Shown here one piece after another: positions 26,855 to 36,469 of a DNA stretch of 53,094 nucleotides (within the stretch, counting starts at the first letter, position 1; each line of letters starts with the position of its first letter). Where the stretch lies: contig PFPU01000183.1 in assembly GCA_002793215.1 (NCBI GenBank), positions 1-53,094 on the forward strand, given 5' to 3'. Origin of the DNA: Flavobacteriales bacterium CG_4_10_14_0_2_um_filter_35_18 (GTDB lineage: Bacteria > Bacteroidota > Bacteroidia > Flavobacteriales > Flavobacteriaceae). Position numbers and translations under genes: made by a program. A model generated the notes under the pieces. The model saw nothing but the letters and a program-made list of their open reading frames with translations. It was not told where the DNA came from and did not search any database.

Positions 26855-28348
26855 TTAATATTTAGCGGCTTGTCCGGCTTTTGGTGTGCTCAACTTAATA
26901 AATTCTCTAATGTCATCATTGGCAGTTTTTAAATCGGCATGGCGCAAATACATCATGTGACCACTGCGATAGCCTTTAAAATGAAGGCGATCAATAAGTT
27001 TTCCGCTTGGGTCTAAATGCCAAAGTGTGTATTTTGCTTCAAAGTAAGGCGTTGCGCCATCGTAAAAACCAGATTGAATCATTACATGCAAATAAGGATT
27101 TTCAGCCATAGCCAGGCGCAAATTTTCTCCAACATGGTTTTCTTCCCATTCGCCCCAAGGACGCACAGGTCCAAACATATTGTATTTTATATCGGTTTTG
27201 TAATTGAGTTCTTCGCGTAAATAGTAATTAATAGCCGGCGTAAATTCGTGTAACCAAGTGGTGAGTTCGGCATTATAATCTGGCTCTGAACCCGCATCTT
27301 TACTGTCAATTCCTTTATATCGGGAATCTAATCGGCCAACGGTATAACCTTCATCGCGCAACAGCTCTTTCCAAAAATAATCGTAAGGAACTTCTAAGTT
27401 ATTCTGAATAATTACCTTGGCGGAAATGCCTGCGTAATAGGCCATTTTATCGGCAATCGTTTGTTTTTCGGCAAGGCTGATAAAGCCACCTTTTATAAGC
27501 GCCGGAGTCAGGGTATTCATGGCAAAATTTTCAGATTCTGCTAAAACATCCGGCAAATCTTTTTGCTGTAAGGCAGGCGGTAATTTTTTGTAATACCATG
27601 CCGTAGCCGTAAAAAAGGGCAAGCGGTTAGCCACTTCAACAGGCCCTTCGCGTTTGATACCTAAATCCATTGGCGAAACCATAATAACGCCGTTTAAATA
27701 CATCCACTGTTGGTTTTGAAGTGCCAAAGCCAATCCGGCAACGCGCGTGGTGCCATAACTTTCACCAATTAAATATTTTGGAGAAAGCCAACGGTTTGAA
27801 CGTGTTACAAAGGTATTAATCCACTCTGCCAAATATTTAACATCGCTATTTACGCCAAAAAATTGTTTGGTATCGACTTTCTTTGTCGTATCACTTTCAA
27901 TAATTCGCGAATAGGCAGTATTTACGGGGTTTACATAAATGATATCGGCGACATCTAAAATGGAGTTTTCGTTTGGCACAATGCCATAAGGCTGAATAGG
28001 AAAACCTTCATCATCAATTTTTAAAATTTGTGGTCCGGTATAGGCAATATGCATCCAAACTGAAGCAGAACCTGGTCCGCCATTAAAGGAAATAATTAAA
28101 GGGCGATTGGACTTGTCTTTTATATCGCTACGTTCATAATAAGTATAAAAAAGTGAGGCAATAACTTTACCTTCTTTATCCCAAACGGGTTGTGTGCCGG
28201 CAGTTGCAGTGTAGGAAATCAATTTATTTTTAATGGTTACTTGATGGCTGGTAACCACTTTTGAACTTGCTTCTAACTTTCGATCTTGAGGAAAAAAAGT
28301 AAGCGGAAAGAGTAAGAAAATTACTGAAAACAATTTTAGATAGTTCAT
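26855..28348 (-). CDS. S10-family serine carboxypeptidase-like protein
   Basis: A 497-residue secreted alpha/beta hydrolase with a signal peptide (about residues 1-20, LFSVIFLLFPLTFF). The oxyanion-hole motif LIISFNGGPGSASVW, the nucleophile motif IGESYGTTR and a late YRSGHMMYLR with the catalytic His match serine carboxypeptidases. YADIIYVNPVNTAYSR equivalents of the yeast-type DQPVGTGFS segment are also present. It probably removes C-terminal residues from peptides in the periplasm or medium and may complement the neighbouring M1 aminopeptidase. Convergent with the M1 gene; own promoter presumed in 28349-28531. Confidence 0.88.
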   Translation of the reverse strand: MNYLKLFSVIFLLFPLTFFPQDRKLEASSKVVTSHQVTIKNKLISYTATAGTQPVWDKEGKVIASLFYTYYERSDIKDKSNRPLIISFNGGPGSASVWMHIAYTGPQILKIDDEGFPIQPYGIVPNENSILDVADIIYVNPVNTAYSRIIESDTTKKVDTKQFFGVNSDVKYLAEWINTFVTRSNRWLSPKYLIGESYGTTRVAGLALALQNQQWMYLNGVIMVSPMDLGIKREGPVEVANRLPFFTATAWYYKKLPPALQQKDLPDVLAESENFAMNTLTPALIKGGFISLAEKQTIADKMAYYAGISAKVIIQNNLEVPYDYFWKELLRDEGYTVGRLDSRYKGIDSKDAGSEPDYNAELTTWLHEFTPAINYYLREELNYKTDIKYNMFGPVRPWGEWEENHVGENLRLAMAENPYLHVMIQSGFYDGATPYFEAKYTLWHLDPSGKLIDRLHFKGYRSGHMMYLRHADLKTANDDIREFIKLSTPKAGQAAKY

Positions 28349-28493
28349 TTTTAAAGTACTTTTTGGTTAGTAACTGTTTGAATTTTAAACCAAATATAAA
28401 CAATAAAATGATTTGATAATTTTTAAAAAAGTTGTTAAATCAAACCAAATTAAATCTACCTTTTAAAAAAAATTATTAAAACTATAAACACAG

Positions 28494-28501
28494 TATATTT
28501 G
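28494..28501 (+). promoter_or_regulatory. Candidate -7 box for CDF transporter gene
   Basis: TATATTTG, an exact TAnnTTTG match, 30 bases before the ATG at 28532. The -33 region is A/T-rich without TTG. Confidence 0.42.
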
Positions 28502-28531
28502 TAGGCTAACTAATTTAAGCCGTCACGCAAC

Positions 28532-29401
28532 ATGACCAACGAAAAAACAGCCATTAAAACCATCTATTTTAGTCTGTTAAGCAATGCGGGTTTGGCAATT
28601 ATTAAATGGATTTCGGGCTATTTTGGAAATTCGTATGCGCTTATTGCCGATGCCATTGAATCTACAACAGATATTCTTGCCTCGCTTTTAGTGTTGTTAG
28701 GTTTAAAATATTCAATAAAACCTGATGATGAAAACCACCCTTATGGTCACGGAAGGGTTGAGCCATTAATAACCTTTTTAGTTGTTGGATTTTTAATAAC
28801 ATCAGCATCAATAATTGCTTATCAAAGTATTCACAACATCAATACGCCACATGAATTGCCAAAAGCGTGGACGCTAATAATACTCGGGGCAATTATTATT
28901 TGGAAAGAGTTATCCTTTAGAATGGTTATTAAAAAAAGTAAAGAAACCAATAGTTCATCGCTTAAAGCAGATGCTTGGCATCATCGCAGTGATGCCATCA
29001 CCTCGGTTGCAGCTTTTATCGGAATTTCAATTGCCATATTTCTTGGCAAAGGATATGAAAATGCCGACGACTGGGCGGCACTTTTTGCCTCCGGATTTAT
29101 ACTTTATAACAGTTACCTTATTTTTAGGCCGGCACTAGGTGAAATTATGGATGAAAATTTATATGAAGAACTGATTGCCAATATCAGAAAAATAGCGCTT
29201 AAAGTGGATGGCATTATTGCGACAGAAAAATGCTTTATACGCAAATCTGGATTAAAATATCATGTTGATTTACACGCCGTTGTCAATGGAGCGATTTCGG
29301 TAAAGGAAGGTCATGATTTAGCTCATAAACTCAAAGATACGTTGCGGAATGAAATTTCCGTTTTAGGTCATGTTCTCATTCATATTGAACCCGATAAATA
29401 A
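28532..29401 (+). CDS. Cation diffusion facilitator (CDF) family metal efflux protein
   Basis: A 289-residue inner-membrane transporter that exchanges protons for divalent metals such as Zn, Fe, Co or Mn. Metal-site motifs are visible in helix 2 (ALIADAIESTTDI) and helix 5 (KADAWHHRSDAITS, an HxxxD motif). The HPYGHGRVEPL loop between helices 2 and 3 is the standard CDF signature. The cytosolic C-terminal domain (about residues 205-289, VDGIIATEKCFIRKSG...YHVDLHAVV) is complete. Metal specificity is not certain; the H/D pattern of the helices cannot be resolved by eye. A DUF167 gene follows 54 bases downstream. Confidence 0.9.
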   Translation: MTNEKTAIKTIYFSLLSNAGLAIIKWISGYFGNSYALIADAIESTTDILASLLVLLGLKYSIKPDDENHPYGHGRVEPLITFLVVGFLITSASIIAYQSIHNINTPHELPKAWTLIILGAIIIWKELSFRMVIKKSKETNSSSLKADAWHHRSDAITSVAAFIGISIAIFLGKGYENADDWAALFASGFILYNSYLIFRPALGEIMDENLYEELIANIRKIALKVDGIIATEKCFIRKSGLKYHVDLHAVVNGAISVKEGHDLAHKLKDTLRNEISVLGHVLIHIEPDK

Positions 29402-29455
29402 AACTATTACAAAAATTTTCTGCCGGTTACCATTAAACTTTATGATTTAAAATAA

Positions 29456-29869
29456 ATGGCAAAGAACAAAAAATCTAAAACACTTCCAATTAAAGAAGCT
29501 TTATCAATTGAACCCATTTCAAATCCAAAAAAAATGGATTCCTTTTATTGTTGGGATGGCGATACGTTAGTGCTCAATATTCTCGGCACACCGAGTGCTA
29601 AAAAAGATCAAATAGGCAAAGCGCTTGGTAACCAGCTCAAAGTAAGTGTAAAAGAATCCCCCAGAAATGGCCGTGCAACCGATTATATGGTAAAATTTTT
29701 AGCGACAGAATTCGGCATTTCAACAAAAGCCATTGAAGTTGTTACAGGTAGATTCAATATCAATAAGCAATTGCGCATTGCCAATCCTCAAAAGTTGCCA
29801 GCTCAAATCTTGCCTAAAACGGAGCCGGTAAAGCTAGAGCAACCATCTAAAAAGCAAAAGAGGAAGTAA
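29456..29869 (+). CDS. DUF167/YggU-family protein with basic tails
   Basis: A 137-residue protein. Residues 35-108 match the small DUF167 (YggU) fold: TLVLNILGTPSAKKDQIG, GNQLKVSVKESPRNGRATDY and TGRFNINKQLRI correspond to the conserved strand, PP..GKAN helix and terminal strand. The usual family length is about 95-100, so this one carries lysine-rich N- and C-terminal extensions (KKQKRK end) that could bind nucleic acid. Biochemical function of the family is unknown. It follows the CDF gene in the same direction and may share its transcript. No terminator was seen in the 147 bases before the convergent E1 gene. Confidence 0.78.
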   Translation: MAKNKKSKTLPIKEALSIEPISNPKKMDSFYCWDGDTLVLNILGTPSAKKDQIGKALGNQLKVSVKESPRNGRATDYMVKFLATEFGISTKAIEVVTGRFNINKQLRIANPQKLPAQILPKTEPVKLEQPSKKQKRK

Positions 29870-30016
29870 ATGAGCCTTCAAAAAAATAACACTCGTGTTA
29901 ACTCCTAAAAGTAAAATTTGTCATCAACCCCCAAATGATGACTGTAAAGATTATCAAGTTGATAATTTTTAATAATTCCCAAAGATTTAATTTTTAAAGT
30001 GAGTAGTACGTTTTCT

Positions 30017-32467
30017 CTAAAATAATTTTCGATATTTTTTCGGATTAGCCTCGTTCATAACATTGTAAATGCATTCAAAAATAGTTTCGGCATTGGGTTT
30101 TGAAAAATAATCACCATCTGTGCCATAAGCTGCTCGGTGCGGTTGAGCGGTTAAGGTTATAGGTTTGCTATCCAAAAATTGGTAAGCATTTTGCACTTCT
30201 AAAATTTCGTGTAAAAGATAAGCCGAAGCACCTCCCGGAACATCTTCATCAATAATAACCAGTCGGTTTGTTTTTTGAATACTTTTAACCACTGCTTTAT
30301 TTAAGTCGAATGGCAACAAGGTTTGCACGTCAATAAGTTCAATATCAATGCCAACTTGAGTCAGATCTATAATCACGTCTTCAATGATTTTTAAGGTAGA
30401 GCCATAAGAAACAACGGTAACATCATTGCCTTCTTTAATGGTTTCAACAAGACCAATTGGGGTTCTAAACAAACCTAAATTTGTAGGTAATTTTTCTTTT
30501 AGGCGGTAGCCATTCAAATTTTCGACAATTAAGGCGGGTTCATCGCATTCTAAAAGCGTATTATAAAATCCGGCAGCTTTGGTCATATTTCGTGGTACTA
30601 AAATATTAATTCCTCTTAATAGATTGATAATAGCTCCCATAGGTGAGCCAGAATGCCAAATTCCTTCTAGTCGGTGACCACGTGTTCTAATGATTAAAGG
30701 TGCTTTTTGTTTGCCCACCGTTCGGTAGTGTAGTGAAGCCAAATCATCACTCAACAATTGCAAACCGTAAAGCAAATAATCTAAATATTGAATTTCGGCA
30801 ATTGGGCGTAAACCGCGCAAAGCCATTCCAATACCTTGTCCTATAATAGAAGCTTCTCTAATTCCGGTATCCGAAACGCGTAATTTACCATATTTTTCTT
30901 GCAATCCAACAAGACCTTGATTAACATCTCCAATGTTTCCAGCATCTTCACCAAAAATAAAAATATTGTTATTTTTTGAGAACAATTCATCAAAATTATC
31001 TTTTAAAATAATTCGGCCATCAACAAGGGTTTGATGGTTGTCATATATGGGCATAACTTCTTTTACAAGTGTCGCCCTTTTATCGGAGTTGCTATAAAGA
31101 TGTGAGCTAAATTTAGGCTGTTCTGTTTTTAAATAATTGATTACAAACTGTTGAAGTTGTGTTTTTTCTGTAAAATCTTCATCTCTAAGATAAACAATTG
31201 ATTTTTTAGCAGCAACCAAAATATCTTTTCTTGCCGTATCGGCTATTGAAGCTAAATCATTTTTTAATTTGAGGATAAAAGCCCTATTTTTACTTTTTTC
31301 AGCAGTTTTTAAAAGCAATTGAATCAGGTAATCGCGATCTTTATTAATGGGATTTAACAGCGCATTCCAAGCTTCTCTTTTGGCATTATTGACTTCTTTT
31401 TTGGCTTCTTTTTCAATTTCAATTAAGACTGCTTCTGAATCGACAAAGCGCAAGCTAGTGCCATGTTCGTCTTCCAATTCAAAATCAATAATCCATTGGC
31501 GCATCAAGCGAATACAATCATTTTCTTTTTCCCAATTCATCCGCTCTTTCGATTTGTAGCGTTCTTGAGAGCCCGAAGTTGAATGACCTTGTGGCTGCGT
31601 CAAATCTTGAACGTGAATGATTACGGGAACATGATCCTCTCGTGCAATTTTTGAAGCCCTTTGATAAACGTCGACTAGGCGTGTATAATCCCAACCTTTT
31701 ACCACAAATATTTCAAAACCTTTAGCATTTTCATCACGTTTAAATCCGCTTAAAACCTCCGAAATACTCTCTTTTGTGGTTTGATATTTAGCGGGTACCG
31801 AAATGCCATAACCATCATCCCAAACACTTATAACCATTGGTACTTGTAAAACGCCGGCTGCATTGATGGTTTCAAAAAATATGCCTTCAGAAGTGCTCGC
31901 ATTTCCAATAGTTCCCCACGAAATTTCATTCCCATTATTAGAGAATTTTTCATTTTTTAAATTTGGCAAGCGTCTGTACATTTTTGATGCTTGCGCAATG
32001 CCCAGTAAACGTGGCATTTGCCCTGCCGTGGGCGAAATATCACTGGTAGAATTAAATTGTTTGGTCAAATTTTTAAAATCGCCATTTTCGTCTAAACTAT
32101 GGGTAGCAAAATGCCCGCCCATTTGTCGGCCACCCGACATTGGGTCGGCATTTATATCGGGGTTGGCATATAAACCGGAAAAAAATTGCTGTGGGGTCAA
32201 TTCGCCTAGCGCCATCATAAAGGTTTGATCGCGGTAATATCCAGACCTAAAATCGCCCAATTTAAAAGCTTTTGCCATCGCCAATTGTGGCACTTCTTTA
32301 CCATCGCCAAAAATGCCAAATTTCGCCTTTCCAGTGAGTACTTCTCTACGTCCCAAGAGGCTGCATTCCCTACTAATGACGGCTATTTTGTAATCGTTTA
32401 AAACCTCATCTTTAAATTGATTAAATGAGAGTTCTTTTTGACTTAAAGTAGCAGTTCTAAGCGCCAT
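30017..32467 (-). CDS. Fused alpha/beta E1 component of branched-chain 2-oxoacid dehydrogenase
   Basis: An 816-residue thiamin-diphosphate enzyme combining both E1 subunits. The alpha half (about residues 1-400) carries MGGHFATHSLDENG, STSEGIFFETINAAGV in the ThDP region and WDDGYGISVP. The beta half (from about 480) carries FGEDAGNIGDVNQGL, RVSDTGIREASIIGQGIGMA and the C-terminal transketolase domain with IDVQTLLPFDL and VIIDEDVPGGASAYLL. It decarboxylates branched-chain or related 2-oxoacids and passes the acyl group to an E2 not present here. Fused forms are regular in Bacteroidota. Monocistronic, with an exact -7 box upstream. Confidence 0.88.
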   Translation of the reverse strand: MALRTATLSQKELSFNQFKDEVLNDYKIAVISRECSLLGRREVLTGKAKFGIFGDGKEVPQLAMAKAFKLGDFRSGYYRDQTFMMALGELTPQQFFSGLYANPDINADPMSGGRQMGGHFATHSLDENGDFKNLTKQFNSTSDISPTAGQMPRLLGIAQASKMYRRLPNLKNEKFSNNGNEISWGTIGNASTSEGIFFETINAAGVLQVPMVISVWDDGYGISVPAKYQTTKESISEVLSGFKRDENAKGFEIFVVKGWDYTRLVDVYQRASKIAREDHVPVIIHVQDLTQPQGHSTSGSQERYKSKERMNWEKENDCIRLMRQWIIDFELEDEHGTSLRFVDSEAVLIEIEKEAKKEVNNAKREAWNALLNPINKDRDYLIQLLLKTAEKSKNRAFILKLKNDLASIADTARKDILVAAKKSIVYLRDEDFTEKTQLQQFVINYLKTEQPKFSSHLYSNSDKRATLVKEVMPIYDNHQTLVDGRIILKDNFDELFSKNNNIFIFGEDAGNIGDVNQGLVGLQEKYGKLRVSDTGIREASIIGQGIGMALRGLRPIAEIQYLDYLLYGLQLLSDDLASLHYRTVGKQKAPLIIRTRGHRLEGIWHSGSPMGAIINLLRGINILVPRNMTKAAGFYNTLLECDEPALIVENLNGYRLKEKLPTNLGLFRTPIGLVETIKEGNDVTVVSYGSTLKIIEDVIIDLTQVGIDIELIDVQTLLPFDLNKAVVKSIQKTNRLVIIDEDVPGGASAYLLHEILEVQNAYQFLDSKPITLTAQPHRAAYGTDGDYFSKPNAETIFECIYNVMNEANPKKYRKLF

Positions 32468-32902
32468 TGTTTTGATTTTTTAGTTTTTTAGTAGAGCAAA
32501 GTTAAGGATTTTAAATGAGACGTTTTGTTAAAATTAAAAAAGGTGAAAAGCACTTAACTTCACCGATTTAGTTACTTAATAAATAATTAAAAGTTAAATA
32601 TTAACAGAGTTTAATTCCCCTCTTGAAATCGAAGATTCAACAACTTTATAAAAAATACAAACTGAAGTTATAGGGCTTAGGGGTTTGTTTTAGTTTAAAA
32701 TGCAAATATTTTATGTTGTTAATACGATTTTAAAGTATTCACGATGATTAAAAACTACCACAAAAATTGAATTTATTAGATCTAATATTGGTATTTATGT
32801 AAGTAACTCCATAATCTGATTGCATAAAATTAAAATTTTAGAAATAGTTTTTATTTCAAACAAAATTACGTTAATTTGAATACGAAAAAAACAAACAAAC
32901 TT
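32468..32902. other. Divergent intergenic region between E1 and ppgK genes
   Basis: 435 bases without a credible gene. It holds the E1 promoter box at 32497-32504, a GGTGAA...TTCACC hairpin (32542-32564, 11-base loop, no T run) and a long A/T-rich tract before ppgK. An almost-consensus box, TTAATTTG, ends at 32878, 25 bases before the ppgK ATG. Nothing else is recognised. Confidence 0.6.
32497..32504 (-). promoter_or_regulatory. Candidate -7 box for E1 gene
   Basis: Minus strand TAACTTTG, an exact TAnnTTTG match, 29 bases before the E1 ATG. Confidence 0.45.
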
Positions 32903-33640
32903 ATGGAAGTTTTAGGCATTGACATTGGAGGTTCAGGTATTAAAGGGGCTATTGTTAATATTAAAACGGGCGAAATTATATCCGAACGTCACCGTATCAA
33001 AACACCCGAGCCTGCTACGCCACTTGCGGTTGCCGAAACCATAAAATCGATGACCGATTTCTTTAACTGGAAAGGTGTTGTGGGGTGCGGGTTTCCGACG
33101 ATAATTTCTAAAGGCACTTGCAAAGCACACGGCAATTTACATGCCGATTGGGTTGGTGTTAATGCCGAAGATTTATTTGCTAAAACCACAGGTTTAGATT
33201 TTACCATTATTAATGATGCCGATGCTGCCGGTTTGGCCGAGATTAATTTTGGCGCTGGCAAGGATGTTAAAGGTTTGGTTATTATGGTTACCATTGGAAC
33301 GGGAATAGGCTCTGGTGCTTTTTTTAACGGACAATTGCTTCCAAATTTTGAACTTGGAAGATTGTTTTATTTAGACGGCAATATTATTGAAAAATTTGCC
33401 TCTGACGCCACAAGAAAACGCGAAGATTTAAGTTTTAAAAAATGGGGAAAACGTTTTAATAAATTTTTAAAACACATCAACACTATTTTGTCTCCTGATT
33501 TGATTATTTTAGGAGGTGGCGTGGTAGAAAAATTTGATAAATTTAAGGCTAAAATTAAAGTTAAAACACCAATATTAGTCGCTAAGTCTCAAAATAATGC
33601 GGGAATTATTGGCGCTGCTTTGGCAACTACCACAAGATAA
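32903..33640 (+). CDS. ppgK: Polyphosphate glucokinase (ROK family)
   Basis: A 245-residue ROK-fold kinase that phosphorylates glucose with polyphosphate (or ATP). The phosphate-binding motif is [15 protein letters not shown] at the N-terminus; [13 protein letters not shown] and [10 protein letters not shown] are characteristic of [15 protein letters not shown] holds the catalytic Asp, and [17 protein letters not shown] and [15 protein letters not shown] complete the fold. The CxCGxC zinc motif of many other ROK proteins is absent, as expected for PPGK. I chose ATG 32903 over a TTG at 32876, since the extra residues (NTKKTNKL) are not family-like. Followed by a terminator. Confidence 0.9.
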   Translation: MEVLGIDIGGSGIKGAIVNIKTGEIISERHRIKTPEPATPLAVAETIKSMTDFFNWKGVVGCGFPTIISKGTCKAHGNLHADWVGVNAEDLFAKTTGLDFTIINDADAAGLAEINFGAGKDVKGLVIMVTIGTGIGSGAFFNGQLLPNFELGRLFYLDGNIIEKFASDATRKREDLSFKKWGKRFNKFLKHINTILSPDLIILGGGVVEKFDKFKAKIKVKTPILVAKSQNNAGIIGAALATTTR

Positions 33641-33709
33641 AAAGACGCTCTTAATTTGCGCATCAGGGCTAAACTACAAAACCCAAATTGATTCTAAAAT
33701 TTTTTTTAA

Positions 33710-33755
33710 AACCTTATAGATCTAAGTGTTTAATTTAGACCTAGAAGGTTTTTTT
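33710..33755 (+). terminator. Probable terminator of ppgK
   Basis: Imperfect hairpin with arms AACCTT-TAG-TCTAA and TTTAGA-CTA-AAGGTT around 33710-33750, followed by a run of Ts. Located 70 bases after the ppgK stop and 40 before the convergent M28 stop. Confidence 0.65.
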
Positions 33756-33795
33756 AGCCTTGTAAGTTTGAAAGGATCATCACTAAATAATTATC

Positions 33796-35175
33796 TTATT
33801 TAATACCGTATTTATCAAACAAATAAATCATAGCAGTCATAGCGGCAGCACCGAGTTCGACTTCTCTTTTATTTACAATATCCAATTTATCTATGGATGT
33901 GTGATGATAATCGAAATAGCGTTGTGAATCGGGTTGTAAACCAAAAATCACATTGTGTTCATTTTGAAGCGGACCCACATCAGAGCCGCCACCACCTTTG
34001 GCAAAAACATGAACTAAATAGGGTTCAAATAAAGGTTTCCATTTTAGCACTTGTTGGTAATTTGCCTCATTGCAATTAAATCCGAAACCGCGGGGAGTAA
34101 AGCCACCGGCATCTGATTCTAATGCCGCAATATGCTTTTCATTGCGTTCTAGCGCCACACGTGCATATTCTTTTCCGCCGCGCGACCCATTTTCTTCATT
34201 CATATAAAGCACCACGCGAATGCTGCGTTTTGGCTTGTAATTCAGCTCTTTAAAAATGCGTAAAACTTCCATAGACTGCACAATCCCTGCGCCATCATCT
34301 TGTGCGCCTTCGGCTAAATCCCAAGAATCTAAATGACCACCTACAACAATATATTCATTGGGAACAGATGAACCAGTAAGTTCTCCAATTACGTTAAACG
34401 AAAGGGCATCGGGAAAAGTTTGACACGATTGTTTAAAATAAAAGCGCGTATCAGGATTTGTCTTTAAAAGGGCACTAAGTTGATTTGCAGCAATGGTGCT
34501 AATGGCGGCAGTAGGCACTTTTTGAGCTTCGGTCAAATCGCCATAACTCATCACGCCTGTATGCGGAATGTCATCTAAACGCAAATTAATTGAACGGATA
34601 ATAGCGCCCACAGCACCGTATTTTCCGGCAACTCTAGCGCCATCAAATCGCTGGTTAACAGCGCCACCATAAGCCTGAAAGGTTCGTATTAAGTCGGGAT
34701 CCATGGGGCGGTTGTAAAACACAATTTTTCCGCGTACTTGTTCACCAAGGGCTTCTACTTCATCCACACTTTGCACCTCGATAACCTGAGCGGTAACGCC
34801 CCCTTTTTTAGTAGCAATAGAGCCACCTAACGCGCAAATGGGTACGCTAATTCTGCCTTTTTTATCTAAAATAAAAGCTTCTTCTTTTTCGCCACGTTCC
34901 CAATGGGGCACCATAACGGGTTGAAGCCAAACTTTGTTTAAACCTAGTTTTTCTAATTCCTTTTTACCCCAGTCAACTGCTTTTTGGGCATTAGCTGAAC
35001 CTGATAATCGGCCCCCAATATTTTGAGTTAAATAGCTTAGCCACTCATAACTTTTACCATTGGTAAGTGATTGATGAAAAATTTCTTTAATTTTTATAGA
35101 ATCGTGAAAAGATTCTTGCGAAAATCCCGTTAAGGAGATCATTAAAGTTAGTAAATAGATTCTTTTTTTTATCAT
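33796..35175 (-). CDS. Secreted M28-family zinc peptidase with PA domain
   Basis: A 459-residue exported peptidase (signal peptide about residues 1-19). The PA-like insert lies at about 120-240 (KIVFYNRPMDPDL, GKYGAVGAIIRS). Co-catalytic zinc ligands appear in GGHLDSWDLAEGAQDDGAG (His and Asp), EENGSRGGKEY (Glu pair) and YHHTSIDKLD (final His). The pattern resembles plasma glutamate carboxypeptidase/dipeptidase-type M28 proteins. Likely cleaves dipeptides or N-terminal residues outside the cytoplasm. It is downstream of the sigma-54 regulator gene in the same direction, with a 32-base gap, so they may share a transcript. Confidence 0.88.
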   Translation of the reverse strand: MIKKRIYLLTLMISLTGFSQESFHDSIKIKEIFHQSLTNGKSYEWLSYLTQNIGGRLSGSANAQKAVDWGKKELEKLGLNKVWLQPVMVPHWERGEKEEAFILDKKGRISVPICALGGSIATKKGGVTAQVIEVQSVDEVEALGEQVRGKIVFYNRPMDPDLIRTFQAYGGAVNQRFDGARVAGKYGAVGAIIRSINLRLDDIPHTGVMSYGDLTEAQKVPTAAISTIAANQLSALLKTNPDTRFYFKQSCQTFPDALSFNVIGELTGSSVPNEYIVVGGHLDSWDLAEGAQDDGAGIVQSMEVLRIFKELNYKPKRSIRVVLYMNEENGSRGGKEYARVALERNEKHIAALESDAGGFTPRGFGFNCNEANYQQVLKWKPLFEPYLVHVFAKGGGGSDVGPLQNEHNVIFGLQPDSQRYFDYHHTSIDKLDIVNKREVELGAAAMTAMIYLFDKYGIK

Positions 35176-35207
35176 TTTATTTTGGTTTTGATTAGTTTTT
35201 ATTGGTG

Positions 35208-36371
35208 TTATTTACTTGCATAAAGCGCCACATCGTTTTCGCTAATTTCGGTTTCTCCTAATATAATTAGGCGTTCAACTACATTTCGCAATTCTCTGAT
35301 ATTTCCCGTCCAATTGTAGGATTGCAACTTTTTTATCGCTAAAGCGGAAAAAGATTTAGCTACCATACCTTGTTCGGAAGTAATGATGTTAGAAAAATGG
35401 GCAATGAGCAGGGGAATATCGTCGCGCCGTTCGTTAAGTGAAGGCACATGAATTAGAATCACACCAATTCGGTGGTATAAATCCTCCCTAAAACGCCCTG
35501 CTTCAATTTCTTTTTTGAGGTCTTTATTGGTAGCGGCTACCAATCTAACATCTACAATGATATCGTGGTCACTGCCAACGCGGTTTATTTTGTTTTCTTG
35601 AAGCACGCGTAAAACTTTGGCTTGTGCCGACAGACTCATATCGCCGATTTCATCTAAAAAAATGGTTCCGCCATTAGCGGCTTCAAACTTGCCGGCGCGG
35701 TCTTTAATTGCACCTGTAAAAGAGCCTTTTACATGTCCAAATAATTCACTTTCAATTAATTCAGAAGGAATTGCGGCACAGTTAACCTCAACAAGTGGGC
35801 CTTTAAATCGGTTGCTTTTTTCGTGTATCCAATGCGCCACCAATTCTTTTCCGGTTCCGTTATCGCCGGTAATTAAAACGCGCGCATCGGTAGGAGCAAC
35901 CTTGTCAATAATCGCTTTTACTTGATTAATTTGTTCGCTTTCACCAATCATCTCGAATGCCTTGCTAACTTTCTTTTTTAATAGTTTATTTTCGACTACT
36001 AATTTTTTGCGTTCTAAAGCGTTTTTAATAGCTGTTAATAAGCGATTTAAATCGGGCGGCTTAGAAATATAATCGAAAGCTCCTAATTTCATGGTTGCGA
36101 TGGCTTGGTCTAAATCGCCATGTCCAGAAATCATAATAAAGGGAATTTCGGGTTTTATTTTTTGAGCTTTTTCTAAAACTTCAACGCCATCCATTTTTGG
36201 CATTTTTATATCACATAAAACTAAATCGTAATCATTGTCTTTTATTAGGGAAATGCCTACTAATCCATCTTCGGCTTCGGCAATTTCATAATGGCTGTTT
36301 TCTTCAACAATTATTTTAGTTAGCACCCTTCTAATGGTGGCTTCATCTTCAATTATCAGTATTTTGCTCAT
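35208..36371 (-). CDS. NtrC-type response regulator (REC + AAA+ sigma-54 activator) lacking HTH domain
   Basis: A 387-residue protein. The receiver domain (1-120) has the phospho-acceptor Asp in LVLCDIKMPKMDG and the Lys in YISKPP. The AAA+ domain (about 140-370) has Walker A TGDNGTGKE, the sigma-54 contact loop as GSFTGA (Ser for the first Ala of GAFTGA), Walker B GGTIFLDEIGD and R-finger region. The protein stops at ALYASK, directly after the AAA+ C-terminal subdomain, with no Fis-type helix-turn-helix. It can therefore activate sigma-54 RNA polymerase only without its own DNA anchor, or from solution. No histidine kinase is adjacent. Short forms like this occur in Bacteroidota. Confidence 0.88.
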   Translation of the reverse strand: MSKILIIEDEATIRRVLTKIIVEENSHYEIAEAEDGLVGISLIKDNDYDLVLCDIKMPKMDGVEVLEKAQKIKPEIPFIMISGHGDLDQAIATMKLGAFDYISKPPDLNRLLTAIKNALERKKLVVENKLLKKKVSKAFEMIGESEQINQVKAIIDKVAPTDARVLITGDNGTGKELVAHWIHEKSNRFKGPLVEVNCAAIPSELIESELFGHVKGSFTGAIKDRAGKFEAANGGTIFLDEIGDMSLSAQAKVLRVLQENKINRVGSDHDIIVDVRLVAATNKDLKKEIEAGRFREDLYHRIGVILIHVPSLNERRDDIPLLIAHFSNIITSEQGMVAKSFSALAIKKLQSYNWTGNIRELRNVVERLIILGETEISENDVALYASK

Positions 36372-36469
36372 AATATTTCTTATTCTTAAACTTTTAAAAG
36401 GAAGGGGAACTAAATTTTTCTATAATAGCTCATAGAAGCCTTTCCCTTTTGAAAGATAGACGATGGGAA

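Noticed and set aside
32542-32564. GGTGAA...TTCACC hairpin as terminator or riboswitch
   Set aside because: No T run follows, both neighbouring genes are divergent so no transcript needs to end here, and no riboswitch core is recognisable.
36390-36460. GGAAGGGG...CCTTTCCC complementary stretches between the sigma-54 regulator and NatB-like genes
   Set aside because: The loop is long and pairing is imperfect; there is no convincing terminator shape on the minus strand.
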